Assembly (NCBI RefSeq): GCF_020991415.1
Contig: NZ_JAJMOY010000003.1
Location: forward strand, 62,001 to 126,000
Length of the DNA stretch: 64,000 nucleotides
Reading direction: 5' to 3'
Origin: Flavobacterium sp. ENC
GTDB lineage: Bacteria > Bacteroidota > Bacteroidia > Flavobacteriales > Flavobacteriaceae
Positions within the stretch are counted from its first letter, which is position 1; each line of letters starts with the position of its first letter. Of this stretch, positions 27,501-36,205 are shown one piece after another. The position numbers and the translations under genes were made by a program. Under the pieces are notes generated by a model. The model did not search any database and was not told the origin of the DNA. It saw nothing but the letters and a program-made list of their open reading frames with translations.

Positions 27501-28187
27501 GAGATATTGATTTTTGGTTTCGGGTAATGCTTCAAAAATAGGTTTGTTGAGTATGTCTTCACTTTTTACGCCCCATAATTCAATCATCTGTTTATTGGCA
27601 ATTTCAACGATATACTCTTTACCTCTAAAGACGCACATGGCAACAGGGGCCTGCATGATATTATTGATAAACCGGGCATTGCTTTCTTTTAATGCTTCAG
27701 TAGTTTTTTTTCTTTCAGTAGTTTCTATAACCGTCACCAGTATACCGCCTACTTCTCCGTCTTCTTTTTTAATCGGGCTGTAGGAGAAATCAAAGTAGCA
27801 TTCTTCTGTAAATCCGTTTCTGTTTAAAGGCACCATAAAATCAGGAGAACCAACAGCTTTCCCGCTCCTCACTTCATCAAACATCGGGCTAATAGTTTCC
27901 CAGATTTCAGAAAATGTTATTTCCGAGCTTATTCCTAAAGCCTGAGGATGTTTGCTGGTGCCAAGAATAGGACGAAATGCATCATTATACAATTGGGTAT
28001 AATTTTCGCCCCAGGCAATATACATTCCAAAAGGATTGTGCAACATAACCGTAACCATGGTCTGAAGACTGTGTGGCCAGTTTTCAGGATCTCCCAAAGG
28101 AGTTTTGCTCCAGTCCCTGGCACGAATCTCTTCGCCCATTTCTCCGCCACCCGCCAGAAAATAATGCTCATTATTGGTACGCCCCAT
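24588..28187 (-). CDS. Cytoplasmic histidine kinase with seven PAS domains
   Basis: A 1199-residue sensor kinase with no evident transmembrane segment. Seven PAS/PAC modules can be counted at about 10-160, 165-290, 300-425, 430-555, 560-685, 690-815 and 820-940. Modules 2, 3, 4 and 6 share the layout RFRN-x-V-x-QAPV and EMANEAYLKLVG, so they look like tandem duplications. After a coiled coil (about 950-990) come the HisKA phospho-acceptor (SSHDLQEPLRKIQTF) and HATPase with DNGIGFDQQY and GTGIGLAIVKKI. Probably a redox-, light- or ligand-responsive kinase. It is co-transcribed with a single-domain response regulator 11 nt upstream. Confidence 0.9.
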   Translation of the reverse strand: MGRTNNEHYFLAGGGEMGEEIRARDWSKTPLGDPENWPHSLQTMVTVMLHNPFGMYIAWGENYTQLYNDAFRPILGTSKHPQALGISSEITFSEIWETISPMFDEVRSGKAVGSPDFMVPLNRNGFTEECYFDFSYSPIKKEDGEVGGILVTVIETTERKKTTEALKESNARFINNIMQAPVAMCVFRGKEYIVEIANKQMIELWGVKSEDILNKPIFEALPETKNQYLVDVLENIYRTGEKFIANEHLVQLPRKGNIEDTYINFVYEALTEPDGNISGIVAIAIEVTAQVLARSKVVENEQKMRQLVENAPFPIAVYVGEEMNIELANESIINLWGKGNNVIGKSFKDVLPELDNQLVFEQIKSVFDTGKSFHTTNTPLDLTIDGKLQTHYFNYSLTPLYDINGNIYGVMNTGVDLTDLNVAKKKIEESDKRFRNTVKQAPVGITILRGPNYMVEMANEAYLKLVGRAEADFVGRPLFDSLPEVKETVNSLLEGVFKTGVAYHGNEVPVPINRYGKEEICYFDFLYHPLKEENGEISGIIVTVTEVTEKVEARKKTELNEERLNIIVEASELGTWELNVKTKDFHYSERYIEIVTGNKNILNLSHSELVKHLHPDDLHVREKAFKEAFASGYIHYEARLIWEDQSIHWVEAKGKVFFDLNNQPEKLLGTIRDITEEKQYQQKIEESEKRFRNLVMQSPVPKAVLKGSDLIIEMANVALLKNIWKRKESDVQGKKIFDVFPELKQQKYARLLNEVSKTGKVHSESESLLFIEGENGKQKFYIDFECAPLNEADDNISGIKITLIDVTEKVEARKKIEESEKRFRSLTESIPQLIWETDEKGNALFASGKWLEFTGIHPKGEEEWRSMIHPNDFEENAKTWSHSLATGEPYRCDVRLKNKNGGYRWHTAIGEPVLDKDNKIIKWVGAFTDIQTEKAFTHELEKQVAERTKELEKNNIDLEKMNKELQSFAYISSHDLQEPLRKIQTFATQIIERESQNLSEIGKDKFQRMQNAAQRMQTLINDLLSYSRTSTLERVFEKTDLSEIINEVKEDLKEELEQKNATVEIIEGCELGVIPFQFRQLIYNLVSNSIKFSKPEIAPVIKIKCKIDKGENFNNELLKSKKQYCHISISDNGIGFDQQYNAKIFEVFQRLHGRELYNGTGIGLAIVKKIVENHKGFISAKGELNVGASFDIYIPYSEI

Positions 28188-28198
28188 GCAAATAAAAT

Positions 28199-28645
28199 TT
28201 ATGGTTGAAGTATAAAATGCTCTTTTACAGGTTGTTTGAAATTATTTTTAGCAGTTATGGCAAGTGCATTTCCGATCACTTTTTTTAATTTAGAAAAATC
28301 GCCGGGTTTCCGGATGTAGTACAATGCTCCTTTTTCATACACGTTATCCACAATATTCATGTCAAGTGAAGTCGAAAATATGATAACCGGAAGCTTTTGT
28401 AACCTGTCGATTTTTTTTATTTCAGTAAGACATTCAAAACCATTTTTTCTGGGCATATTCAGGTCCAGAAAAAGGATGTCAGGAAGATTGGCAGCCGATT
28501 TATCAGCTAAAAAATCCATAAGCTGTACACCGTCATTAACCGTTACAAGTGATACTGGTAAAAGCAGTTCTTCCAGTGCTTCTTTAAAAAAAGCACAATC
28601 ATCTTCGTCATCGTCTGCAAGTAAAAGATTGTAATTTTGTTTCAT
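28199..28645 (-). CDS. Single-domain response regulator (Rcp1/CheY-like)
   Basis: A 148-residue receiver domain with no output domain. The acidic pocket is LLADDDEDD near residue 10, the phospho-acceptor Asp lies in ILFLDLNMPRKNG near 63, and the conserved Thr/Ser and Lys are in IIFSTS and YIRKPGDF. This subtype (RcpB/Rcp1-like) commonly accompanies multi-PAS or phytochrome kinases. It is the first gene of a two-gene operon whose second gene is the seven-PAS kinase, its likely partner. Output is probably via protein interaction (inference). Confidence 0.92.
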   Translation of the reverse strand: MKQNYNLLLADDDEDDCAFFKEALEELLLPVSLVTVNDGVQLMDFLADKSAANLPDILFLDLNMPRKNGFECLTEIKKIDRLQKLPVIIFSTSLDMNIVDNVYEKGALYYIRKPGDFSKLKKVIGNALAITAKNNFKQPVKEHFILQP

Positions 28646-28843
28646 TTTGTTACTGTAAAATTTAATGTGATGCGATTTTGTATAAAAAAAACAAGTCTTT
28701 TACATTAAATCGGAATGTGTTTTTACATAAAATGTTTCAAACGTTCCAGTCATTTTATGTGGCTAACGGGTAATTAAATTTAGGACTACTAAAACGGATT
28801 ATTAATCTTAAATCGTATCTGGCTTTTATTCTGCTAATATAAA

Positions 28844-28876
28844 ACTAATTTTATTAAGGTTTTTATCAAAATTAGT
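28844..28876. repeat. Inverted repeat ACTAATTTT in the divergent promoter region
   Basis: ACTAATTTT (28844-28852) and AAAATTAGT (28868-28876) face each other across 15 bp, roughly midway in the 453-bp space between the response regulator and GH29 genes. It could be a regulator-binding site, with no evidence beyond symmetry. No good -33/-7 pair for GH29 was found. Confidence 0.3.
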
Positions 28877-29098
28877 CAATTTAAGCAAGAAAAAAGAGCG
28901 AAAAGTTGTGTTATAATTTCCACTAAAATTAGGAATGAAAGGGAACCTTAACTGACATATTCCAAAATTTTTTCGTAGCCGGAACATTTAATTTTCCCGT
29001 TACTCTTTTAAAATTGTTGTTGGTCGAAATAGTATGGGGCAGTATACAAATTTACTTTAAATTTAAACTTTAATTAGCTTACAAACACCAGAGTACTT

Positions 29099-31201
29099 AT
29101 GAACCTGATTAAAACTTCTTTTCTGCTGCTGCTTTTTTTCTTTGTCACAACATCAATTAAATCTCAGCAATTGGTGAAATCCCCCGCACCATTTGGTCCG
29201 CTGCCTACACAAAAGCAAGTGGACTGGCATGAAATGGAGTTTTATGCGTTTGTGCATTTTTCGCTAAATACTTTTACCAATAAAGAATGGGGATATGGAG
29301 ACGAATCGCCCAAATTGTTCAATCCGTCTAATCTGGATGTACGCCAATGGGCACGTGTAGTAAAGGAAGCAGGCATGAAAGGCATTATACTGGTGGCGAA
29401 ACATCATGATGGATTTTGCCTGTGGCCGTCGGCATATACAGAACGTTCGGTGAAAAATTCTCCCTGGGAAAACGGAAAAGGTGATCTGGTAAAGGAATTG
29501 GCTGCAGCCTGTAAAGAGTATGACTTAAAATTAGGTTTATACCTGTCTCCCTGGGACAGAAATCACCCTGAATATGGCAAACCGGAATATATTACGTATT
29601 TCAGAAATCAATTGAAAGAATTACTGACGAATTACGGAGATGTTTTCGAAATGTGGTTTGATGGTGCCAACGGCGGTGACGGTTATTACGGAGGCGCAAA
29701 TGAAACCCGAAAGATAAATACATTAGAATATTATAATTGGGATGAAACCTATAAGATGATCTATGAACTGGCACCCAAAACACTGGTCTGGGGAGTGGGG
29801 CCTTCTGAAGCCAGATGGATTGGAAATGAAGAAGGCCGTGCCGGAAAAACAAACTGGAGCCTTTTGCGCCAAAAGGACGAACTGGCCGGAAAAGTACATT
29901 ACACAGAATTTATGTCCGGACATGAAGACGGAGAAAAATGGGTTCCGGGGGAAGCTGATGTGTCTATAAGGCCGGGATGGTTTTATCATGCGGTTGAAGA
30001 TGATAAAGTTCGTCCGCTGGATGAAATGGTCGATATTTATTATGAATCTATAGGCCGAAATGCCAATCTATTACTGAATCTTCCTGTTGACAGAAGAGGT
30101 CTGGTGCATGAAAATGATGTAGCCCGACTGAAAGAATTAGTGGCGACTATAAAAGCAGATTTTAAAACAGAACTACTATTCAAAAGCAAAGTAACTACTA
30201 CTAATGTAAAGGGAAACAAAGCGGAGTTTGCTGTAGAAAATGTTATCGATGGCAATAAAGATACTTTTTGGGCAACAGATGACACTATAAAAGCGGCCTC
30301 TATTGAATTTGCTTTTGACCAGCCAACGGCAATTGACCGAATCCTGCTTCAGGAGTATATAAAGTTAGGACAACGCGTGAAAGCTTTTACGGTGGAAGCT
30401 AAAGTGGACGGTCAATGGAGAACTATTGCAAATGAAACCACTATTGGCTACAAACGAATTCTAAGACTGGAAAGGGTGGTGGCATCGGCTCTTAAAATAA
30501 ATATTACCGATTCAAAAGCCAGTGTGGTTATCTCGAATATTGAGGGGTACAATGCGCCAACATTTGTACGTGCCCCTGAAATTCAACGTGATAAAAACGG
30601 AACTGTAACCATTACTTCTGAACCGGGAAATGCTGTATATTATACTGTAGACGGAAAAAAGCCAACCCTAAAAAGCAATATATATAAAGGAACATTCCAG
30701 TACAATAAAGCAGTTCAGATCAAAGCAATTGCCGTGAATCAGGAAGAAAAAATAAGCAGTGCCGTAACTACAGCGAAGTACGGCGTTTCTAAAGAAAAAT
30801 GGAAAGTGCTTTCTGCCACAAGCGGGGATCTCAATACTGCAAGCCGTATTATAGACGGAAATCCAAATACAGACTGGGGCTTTGGCAATGAATCCAACAA
30901 ACTTCCACAGCAGATCATATTAGATATGGGAGCTGTTCTGAAAATAAAAGGGTTCAGCTATGTTCCGCAGCAAGTGGGAAACAATCTTAACCTGATCTCT
31001 CATTACGAATTTTACACCAGTACAGACGCGGTAAACTGGACCAGACAATCGGAAGGGGAATTTTCGAATATCAAAAATAATCCGATTGAGCAATTTAAAG
31101 TGTTTCATGAGGTTAAGGCGCGCTTTCTGCGCTTTGTTGCTCTTGCTGGAGTCGGAAAAGGACAGGCGGTTTCGATAGCCGAAATAAATGTTATCGAATA
31201 G
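29099..31201 (+). CDS. GH29 alpha-L-fucosidase with F5/8C modules (alpha-1,3/4 type)
   Basis: A 700-residue exported fucosidase. A Sec signal (1-22) is followed by the GH29 barrel (about 35-350) with nucleophile D188 in EMWFDGANGGDGYYGG. The motifs FVHFSLNTFTNKEWG and WFDGANG are those of the GH29-B group, whose characterised members remove alpha-1,3/1,4 fucose from Lewis structures. C-terminal parts are an F5/8C-like domain (about 350-480), a chitobiase C-like segment (about 490-550, NAVYYTVDGKKPT) and another F5/8C-like domain (about 565-700). It is followed by nagB and probably belongs functionally to the downstream glycan locus. Confidence 0.93.
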   Translation: MNLIKTSFLLLLFFFVTTSIKSQQLVKSPAPFGPLPTQKQVDWHEMEFYAFVHFSLNTFTNKEWGYGDESPKLFNPSNLDVRQWARVVKEAGMKGIILVAKHHDGFCLWPSAYTERSVKNSPWENGKGDLVKELAAACKEYDLKLGLYLSPWDRNHPEYGKPEYITYFRNQLKELLTNYGDVFEMWFDGANGGDGYYGGANETRKINTLEYYNWDETYKMIYELAPKTLVWGVGPSEARWIGNEEGRAGKTNWSLLRQKDELAGKVHYTEFMSGHEDGEKWVPGEADVSIRPGWFYHAVEDDKVRPLDEMVDIYYESIGRNANLLLNLPVDRRGLVHENDVARLKELVATIKADFKTELLFKSKVTTTNVKGNKAEFAVENVIDGNKDTFWATDDTIKAASIEFAFDQPTAIDRILLQEYIKLGQRVKAFTVEAKVDGQWRTIANETTIGYKRILRLERVVASALKINITDSKASVVISNIEGYNAPTFVRAPEIQRDKNGTVTITSEPGNAVYYTVDGKKPTLKSNIYKGTFQYNKAVQIKAIAVNQEEKISSAVTTAKYGVSKEKWKVLSATSGDLNTASRIIDGNPNTDWGFGNESNKLPQQIILDMGAVLKIKGFSYVPQQVGNNLNLISHYEFYTSTDAVNWTRQSEGEFSNIKNNPIEQFKVFHEVKARFLRFVALAGVGKGQAVSIAEINVIE

Positions 31202-31267
31202 TATTTGACGCTGTTAATTAGCCGTTTATTTTTTTAAAGTTTGGAATTATGTCCTTTGCCGAAGGTT

Positions 31268-31296
31268 TTGCGTTATTAGTCGAATTTTTAATTTTT
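31268..31296 (+). promoter_or_regulatory. Possible nagB promoter
   Basis: TTG (31268-31270), an 18-nt spacer and TAATTTTT (31289-31296) match the flavobacterial consensus except for the final G. The predicted leader to the ATG at 31348 is about 45 nt. Confidence 0.4.
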
Positions 31297-31347
31297 TACG
31301 TTCATAAATATCTAATTTTAACATATTAATAAATGAATTAGAATCAA

Positions 31348-33261
31348 ATGATTAAAGAAGGTATACATTTTAAAGAAGCTGGAAAGTTTGAGGAAACACG
31401 TTTTGAAAAGATTCACAATGTGATTTTTGAATCGTCTCAGGAAGCTTCAGTTTTAGTGGCTCAGGAAATAGCAAATATAATTCAGCGAAAAGAAGAATTA
31501 AATGAACCTTGCGTTTTAGGACTGGCAACAGGATCTTCTCCAATTAAAGTTTATGAAGAATTAGTTAGATTACATAAAGAAGAAGGTTTGAATTTTTCAA
31601 ACGTAGTGACCTTCAATCTGGATGAATATTATCCGATGGACCGAAATAATATTCAGAGTTACCATCACTTTATGCATGAGCACCTTTTTAATCATGTGAA
31701 CATTCTTCCGGAAAATATCAATATTCCCGACGGAAACATAAGTAATGAGGATTTACAGCAATATTGCATCGATTACGAAATGAAAATTAAAGCCTATGGC
31801 GGACTGGATTTTCAGCTTTTAGGAATTGGAAGAACCGGACATATTGGTTTTAATGAGCCCGGATCACACGTAAATTCAGGAACAAGAAGTATCACGCTGG
31901 ATCATTTGACACGAATTGATGCTGCCTCTTCGTTTTTAGGAATTGATAATGTACCCCGAAAAGCCATTACAATGGGAATTGGTACGGTAAAAAATGCCAA
32001 AAGAATTGTACTGCTTGGATGGGGAATCAGCAAAGCGGGAATTATAAAGGACACCATAGAAGGAGAGATTTCTTCACGAGTACCGGCAACGTATTTACAA
32101 GAGCACAACAACACAACATTTGTTTTAGACACAGAAGCTTCGTCTGAATTAACCAGAGTAAAAACACCGTGGTTGGTTAAATCGGTGATTTGGACAGAAG
32201 AACTAAAACTGAAAGCCGTTGCCTGGTTAAGTGAACTGACCAAAAAACCTTTCCTAAAATTAACAGATAAAGATTATAACGACAACGGTATGTCGAGTTT
32301 GTTGACCGAAGAAGGAACAGCCTATGACCTGAACATTAAAATGTTCAACAAAATGCAGCAGACCATCACCGGATGGCCTGGCGGAAAACCAAATGCTGAC
32401 GATACCTACAGACCGGAACGCGCGACACCGGAAAGAAAAAGAATCATCATTTTCAGTCCGCATCCGGATGATGATGTGATTTCGATGGGAGGAACTTTTG
32501 ACAGACTGGTAGAGCAGGGGCATGATGTGCATATTGCTTATCAGACCTCAGGGAATATTGCCGTTTCGAATGAAGAAGCTTTAAAATTTGCTGAAATTTC
32601 AAAAGCATTAAATGCCAATTCCGTGGAATCTGAAAATATCATCAATTTTCTGAAAAGCAAAAAAAGCAATGATATTGACTTATTGGAAGTTCGAAAATTA
32701 AAAGGATTAATCAGAAGAAGTGAGTCGCTGGCAGCAACCCGATATCTGGGCTTGCCGGATAGTAATGTCAATTTCCTTGACCTGCCTTTCTATGAAACCG
32801 GAACTGTAAAGAAAAATAATCTTTCGGAAGCCGATATTGAAATCATGTGTGCTATCATCGAAAGAATAAAACCGCATCAGATTTACGCCGCCGGAGATTT
32901 GGCAGATCCGCACGGAACGCACAAAGTGTGTCTGGATAGTTTGTTTGAAGCGTTAAAAAGACTGAAAAGCAAACCTTATATGGATGATTGCTGGGTATGG
33001 CTGTATCGCGGAGCGTGGCATGAATGGGAATCCTATCAGATTGAGATGGCGGTTCCAATGAGTCCGGATCAGGTGCTTAAAAAACGTCATGCTATTTTTT
33101 ATCATCAGTCTCAAAAAGACGGTGTTATGTTCCAGGGAGATGACAGTCGTGAATTCTGGGTAAGGGTGGAAGACAGAAACAGATTAACAGCAGAAAAATA
33201 TCATGCTTTAGGATTAGCAGATTACTCCGCTATTGAAGCATTCAAACGTTATTATTTTTAG
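31348..33261 (+). CDS. nagB: Glucosamine-6-phosphate deaminase fused to a PIG-L/LmbE-type deacetylase domain
   Basis: A 637-residue two-domain cytoplasmic protein. The N-terminal NagB domain (about 20-300) has GLATGSSPI, the general-base D92 in FNLDEYYP, and GIGRTGHIGFNEPGS with H165 and E170. The residue at the E. coli D141 position is T163. It converts glucosamine 6-phosphate to fructose 6-phosphate and ammonia. The C-terminal PIG-L domain (about 362-630) carries the zinc motif SPHPDDDV (371-376) and DPHGTHK. PIG-L relatives de-N-acetylate GlcNAc derivatives, so the fusion might combine deacetylation and deamination (inference). Similar long NagB proteins occur in Bacteroidota. It ends with a terminator before the repeat array. 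Confidence 0.92.
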   Translation: MIKEGIHFKEAGKFEETRFEKIHNVIFESSQEASVLVAQEIANIIQRKEELNEPCVLGLATGSSPIKVYEELVRLHKEEGLNFSNVVTFNLDEYYPMDRNNIQSYHHFMHEHLFNHVNILPENINIPDGNISNEDLQQYCIDYEMKIKAYGGLDFQLLGIGRTGHIGFNEPGSHVNSGTRSITLDHLTRIDAASSFLGIDNVPRKAITMGIGTVKNAKRIVLLGWGISKAGIIKDTIEGEISSRVPATYLQEHNNTTFVLDTEASSELTRVKTPWLVKSVIWTEELKLKAVAWLSELTKKPFLKLTDKDYNDNGMSSLLTEEGTAYDLNIKMFNKMQQTITGWPGGKPNADDTYRPERATPERKRIIIFSPHPDDDVISMGGTFDRLVEQGHDVHIAYQTSGNIAVSNEEALKFAEISKALNANSVESENIINFLKSKKSNDIDLLEVRKLKGLIRRSESLAATRYLGLPDSNVNFLDLPFYETGTVKKNNLSEADIEIMCAIIERIKPHQIYAAGDLADPHGTHKVCLDSLFEALKRLKSKPYMDDCWVWLYRGAWHEWESYQIEMAVPMSPDQVLKKRHAIFYHQSQKDGVMFQGDDSREFWVRVEDRNRLTAEKYHALGLADYSAIEAFKRYYF

Positions 33262-33331
33262 TTTTCATTGGTTTAAAATACAATAAATTATTTTTTAAAA
33301 TGGTTTATTTTGGTTAGTTACCTGTATGTTG

Positions 33332-33362
33332 AAAATGCGGCCTTAGGGTCGCATTTTTTTAT
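33332..33362 (+). terminator. Terminator after nagB
   Basis: AAAATGCGGCC (33332-33342) pairs with GGTCGCATTTT (33347-33357) with one wobble and a TTAG loop, then T-run. It precedes the repeat array by 30 bp. Confidence 0.75.
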
Positions 33363-33390
33363 GTTATTTTTTTTCTCACCAATAATTTTT

Positions 33391-34354
33391 GTCCCCCTGA
33401 GCGAAGTCGAAGGGCACAAAGTAATTCCATACAGAAATTCCCTAATCTTTGCAGATTATGCAGCGTATCCTTCGACTCCGCTCAGGAGGACAAACGGTAT
33501 ATTAGAAAAATAAATGTTACAATTTGATTTTTTGTCTCCCTGAGCGAAGTCGAAGGGCGCACAGTAATTTCATACAGAGATTCCCCAATCTTTGCAGATT
33601 ATGCAGCGTATCCTTCGACTCCGCTCAGGAGGACAAACGGTATATTAGAAAAATAAATGTTACAATTTGATTTTTTGTCCCCCTGAGCGAAGTCGAAGGG
33701 CACAAAGTAATTCCATACAGAAATTCCCAATCTTTGCAGATTATGCAGCGTATCCTTCGACTCCGCTCAGGAGGACAAACGGTATAATAGAAAAATAAAT
33801 GTTTACAATTTGATTTTTTGTCCCCCTGAGCGAAGTCGAAGGGCGTAAAGTAATTCCATACAGAAAATTGCCCAATCTTTGCAGATTAACCAAGTGCTCC
33901 TTCGACCTCGCTCAGGAGGACAAATCGTGTGTTAGAAAAATAAATGTTACAATTTGATTTTTTGTCTCCCTGAGCGAAGTCGAAGGGCACAAAGTAATTC
34001 CGTATAGAAATTCATCAATCTTTGCAGATTATGCAGCGTATCCTTCGACTCCGCTCAGGAGGACAAACGGTATAATAGAAAAATAAATGTTTACAATTTG
34101 ATTTATTGTCCCCCTGAGCGAAGTCGAAGGGCGTAAAGTAATTCCGTATAGAAATTCATCAATCTTTGCAGATTATGCAGCGTATCCTTCGACTCCGCTC
34201 AGGAGGACAAATCGTGTGTTAGAAAAATAAATGTTACAATTTGATTTTTTGTCTCCCTGAGCGAAGTCGAAGGGCACAAAGTAATTCCATACAGAAATTC
34301 CCAATCTTTGCAGATTATGCAGCGTATCCTTCGACTTCGCTCAGGAGGACAAAG
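33391..34354. repeat. Seven tandem 143-144 bp hairpin units
   Basis: Units start at 33391, 33534, 33677, 33820, 33964, 34108 and 34251. Each opens with CCTGAGCGAAGTCGAAGG and has its near-complement CCTTCGACTCCGCTCAGG about 80 bp later, so each can fold as a long hairpin with arms of about 24 nt. The linker ends GAAAAATAAATGTTACAATTTG. Copies differ by a few bases (for example CGGTATATTAG versus CGTGTGTTAG). There is no ORF. The array fills the gap between convergent nagB and the LytTR gene, stopping 7 bp before the latter's stop codon. Confidence 0.92.
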
Positions 34355-34361
34355 TGTTTAT

Positions 34362-35078
34362 TTACATCGGGGAATTTAAAATCCTTTGCTTGACATGATC
34401 GATATACGATCTTCCAATGACATAGCGAAGGCCTTCAATCTCGATGCTGTTTCCTTCAACAGCATCAATTTTGTCAATGGCTATGGTATAGGAACGGTGT
34501 ATTCTTAAAAAGTTTCTTTCGGGCAATAAATCTGTAAAATCAGATAAGGTGCTGTGAATGATGTATTTGCCTGTTAAGGTGTTTATTTTTAAATAATCTT
34601 TTAAACTCTCGATCACCAGAATCTCATTAAAAAAGATTTTTTTCATTCTTTTTTTATCAATTTTAACGAAAATAAAGGGGCTTTCAGCGCTGTTTTCCAG
34701 TGGAGTAGTAGTAGTGCTGCTGCTTAATCTCTTGCTGATTTTATTGAGTGTTTTCATTAACCTCGGAAACTCAATAGGTTTTACCAGATAATCCAAAACA
34801 TCCAGTTCGTAGGTTTCTATTGCAAATTGACTATAAGCACTGGTTATAACAAGTAAAGGAGGGTTTTCTAAACTTTTAATGAAATTGATACCATCCAGAA
34901 CCGGCATATTAATATCAAGAAAAATCACATCAACTTTGTTGTTTTTTACAAAATTAAGGCCCTCTATGGGATTGCTGAAAGTAGCTGCAACCTCAAAATT
35001 TTCAACGGCCTCTAAGTAATTTTTAATAACATTGATTGCTAACGGCTCGTCATCTATGATCAAACAATTTATTTTCAT
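34362..35078 (-). CDS. LytTR-family response regulator
   Basis: A 238-residue regulator with a receiver domain (1-120; acidic pocket LIIDDEPLA, phospho-acceptor Asp in VIFLDINMPVLDG near 55, conserved Lys in DYLVKPIEF) and a C-terminal LytTR DNA-binding domain (about 140-236; FLRIHRSYTIAIDKIDAVEGN). It is 68 nt downstream of the sensor kinase gene. It lies between nagB and the GH92 gene, inside the glycan locus, and is the only DNA-binding regulator there, so it is the best candidate for controlling the locus (inference). Confidence 0.93.
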   Translation of the reverse strand: MKINCLIIDDEPLAINVIKNYLEAVENFEVAATFSNPIEGLNFVKNNKVDVIFLDINMPVLDGINFIKSLENPPLLVITSAYSQFAIETYELDVLDYLVKPIEFPRLMKTLNKISKRLSSSTTTTPLENSAESPFIFVKIDKKRMKKIFFNEILVIESLKDYLKINTLTGKYIIHSTLSDFTDLLPERNFLRIHRSYTIAIDKIDAVEGNSIEIEGLRYVIGRSYIDHVKQRILNSPM

Positions 35079-35146
35079 TTTAGTATAGTATTTATTCTTT
35101 ATAAAAGAATCGGGGGGGATAGTATAAAAAAATAGTTTAAACAGAA

Positions 35147-36205
35147 CTAAGATACCTTAATCACTAGCTTTACGACAAAAATATTCTTTTTATTCTTAAA
35201 TGAAAGCTTATAGTCATTTTTATTATATCCTAATTCGAGTCTTTTTTTTACATTTTCAATTCCTATACCACTTGACTTGTTAAAATTGTCTTTATGTACG
35301 GTAATTTCTGGTGTAGGGTTTGAAATCGTAAAATGAAGGAAATTTTCCTTGACCTTAAAATTGATGTCAATCGTTACTTTTCCGGTGTTTTTGTTTACGC
35401 CGTGTTTAAATGCATTTTCGATAAAAGTCAACAATATTATGGGACTGATTTCCTTGTCATGAATATCTCCCGAAACAGACATTTTTACTTCGAGCCTTTC
35501 CCCGTTTCTGATTCTCTCCAGATCCAGGTAATTCTGAATGCAAAGAATTTCATTTTCCAGGCTTTGTTTTTTGTTTTTCGTGTCATAAAGCATATAACGC
35601 ATCAGCTCTGAAAGTTTGAGGACAATTTTGGGCGTTTTATCCGATTTTTCTACCGCTAAAGAATAAATGTTGTTGAGCGTGTTGAAGAAAAAATGAGGGG
35701 AAATCTGAGATTTCAGGAATAATAATTCGGTTTCTAATTGCGATTTTTCGAGGTCGGTAACTCTTTTTTGTTCCCTTAGAAAATCAAAAGTAATCTTAAT
35801 GGCCGTTACAAAAGTCATCACATAAAGCTCTCCCATCATCATGTCAATGGTGTAATTGAGCGTTAATTTATCGATCGTTTCAGGTCCTTCAGGCCAGACA
35901 TTGTGCGTGATTAATAAGTAGGTCATATTGAATTTTACCACAACCATAATAAAGATGGCAGATAAAATAGAAATAACATACAACAGGTATTTTTTTCTAT
36001 AAATCAGATTGGGCATCAGAATCAGGATATTCAGGTAACAAAGCGCCATGTGTATGGGAAAACCCAATAAATTGGTTTTTAGGGAATAGGCATAATCGTT
36101 GAAATAACTGCCCCAGCGAAACGTGTTAAAAACGAAATAAGTTAACCAAAAAATAATGTGATATTGCAATTGGATGCGGTATAATTTGCCTGAATTTAAA
36201 ATCAT
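35147..36205 (-). CDS. LytS/YpdA-type membrane histidine kinase
   Basis: A 352-residue sensor. Four hydrophobic helices lie in the first 150 residues (for example around ILSAIFIMVVVKFNMTYLL), followed by a short coiled coil, the His_kinase domain with the phospho-acceptor motif FLKSQISPHFFFNTLNNIYSL read in part at about 170-190, and a HATPase with LLTFIENAFKHGVNKN and GIGIENVKKRLEL. This is the LytS class that pairs with LytTR regulators, and its partner follows directly. It is divergent from the GH92 gene with 122 bp between starts, so both may be regulated from that space. Confidence 0.93.
   Translation of the reverse strand: MILNSGKLYRIQLQYHIIFWLTYFVFNTFRWGSYFNDYAYSLKTNLLGFPIHMALCYLNILILMPNLIYRKKYLLYVISILSAIFIMVVVKFNMTYLLITHNVWPEGPETIDKLTLNYTIDMMMGELYVMTFVTAIKITFDFLREQKRVTDLEKSQLETELLFLKSQISPHFFFNTLNNIYSLAVEKSDKTPKIVLKLSELMRYMLYDTKNKKQSLENEILCIQNYLDLERIRNGERLEVKMSVSGDIHDKEISPIILLTFIENAFKHGVNKNTGKVTIDINFKVKENFLHFTISNPTPEITVHKDNFNKSSGIGIENVKKRLELGYNKNDYKLSFKNKKNIFVVKLVIKVS

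Noticed and set aside
33310..33513. 67-residue ORF at the start of the repeat array
   Set aside because: It is a by-product of the 143-bp hairpin units and the nagB terminator.
33391..34354. Tandem repeats could be a CRISPR array
   Set aside because: Units are 143 bp, nearly identical along their whole length, with no unique spacers of constant size and no cas genes; they are inverted-repeat units.
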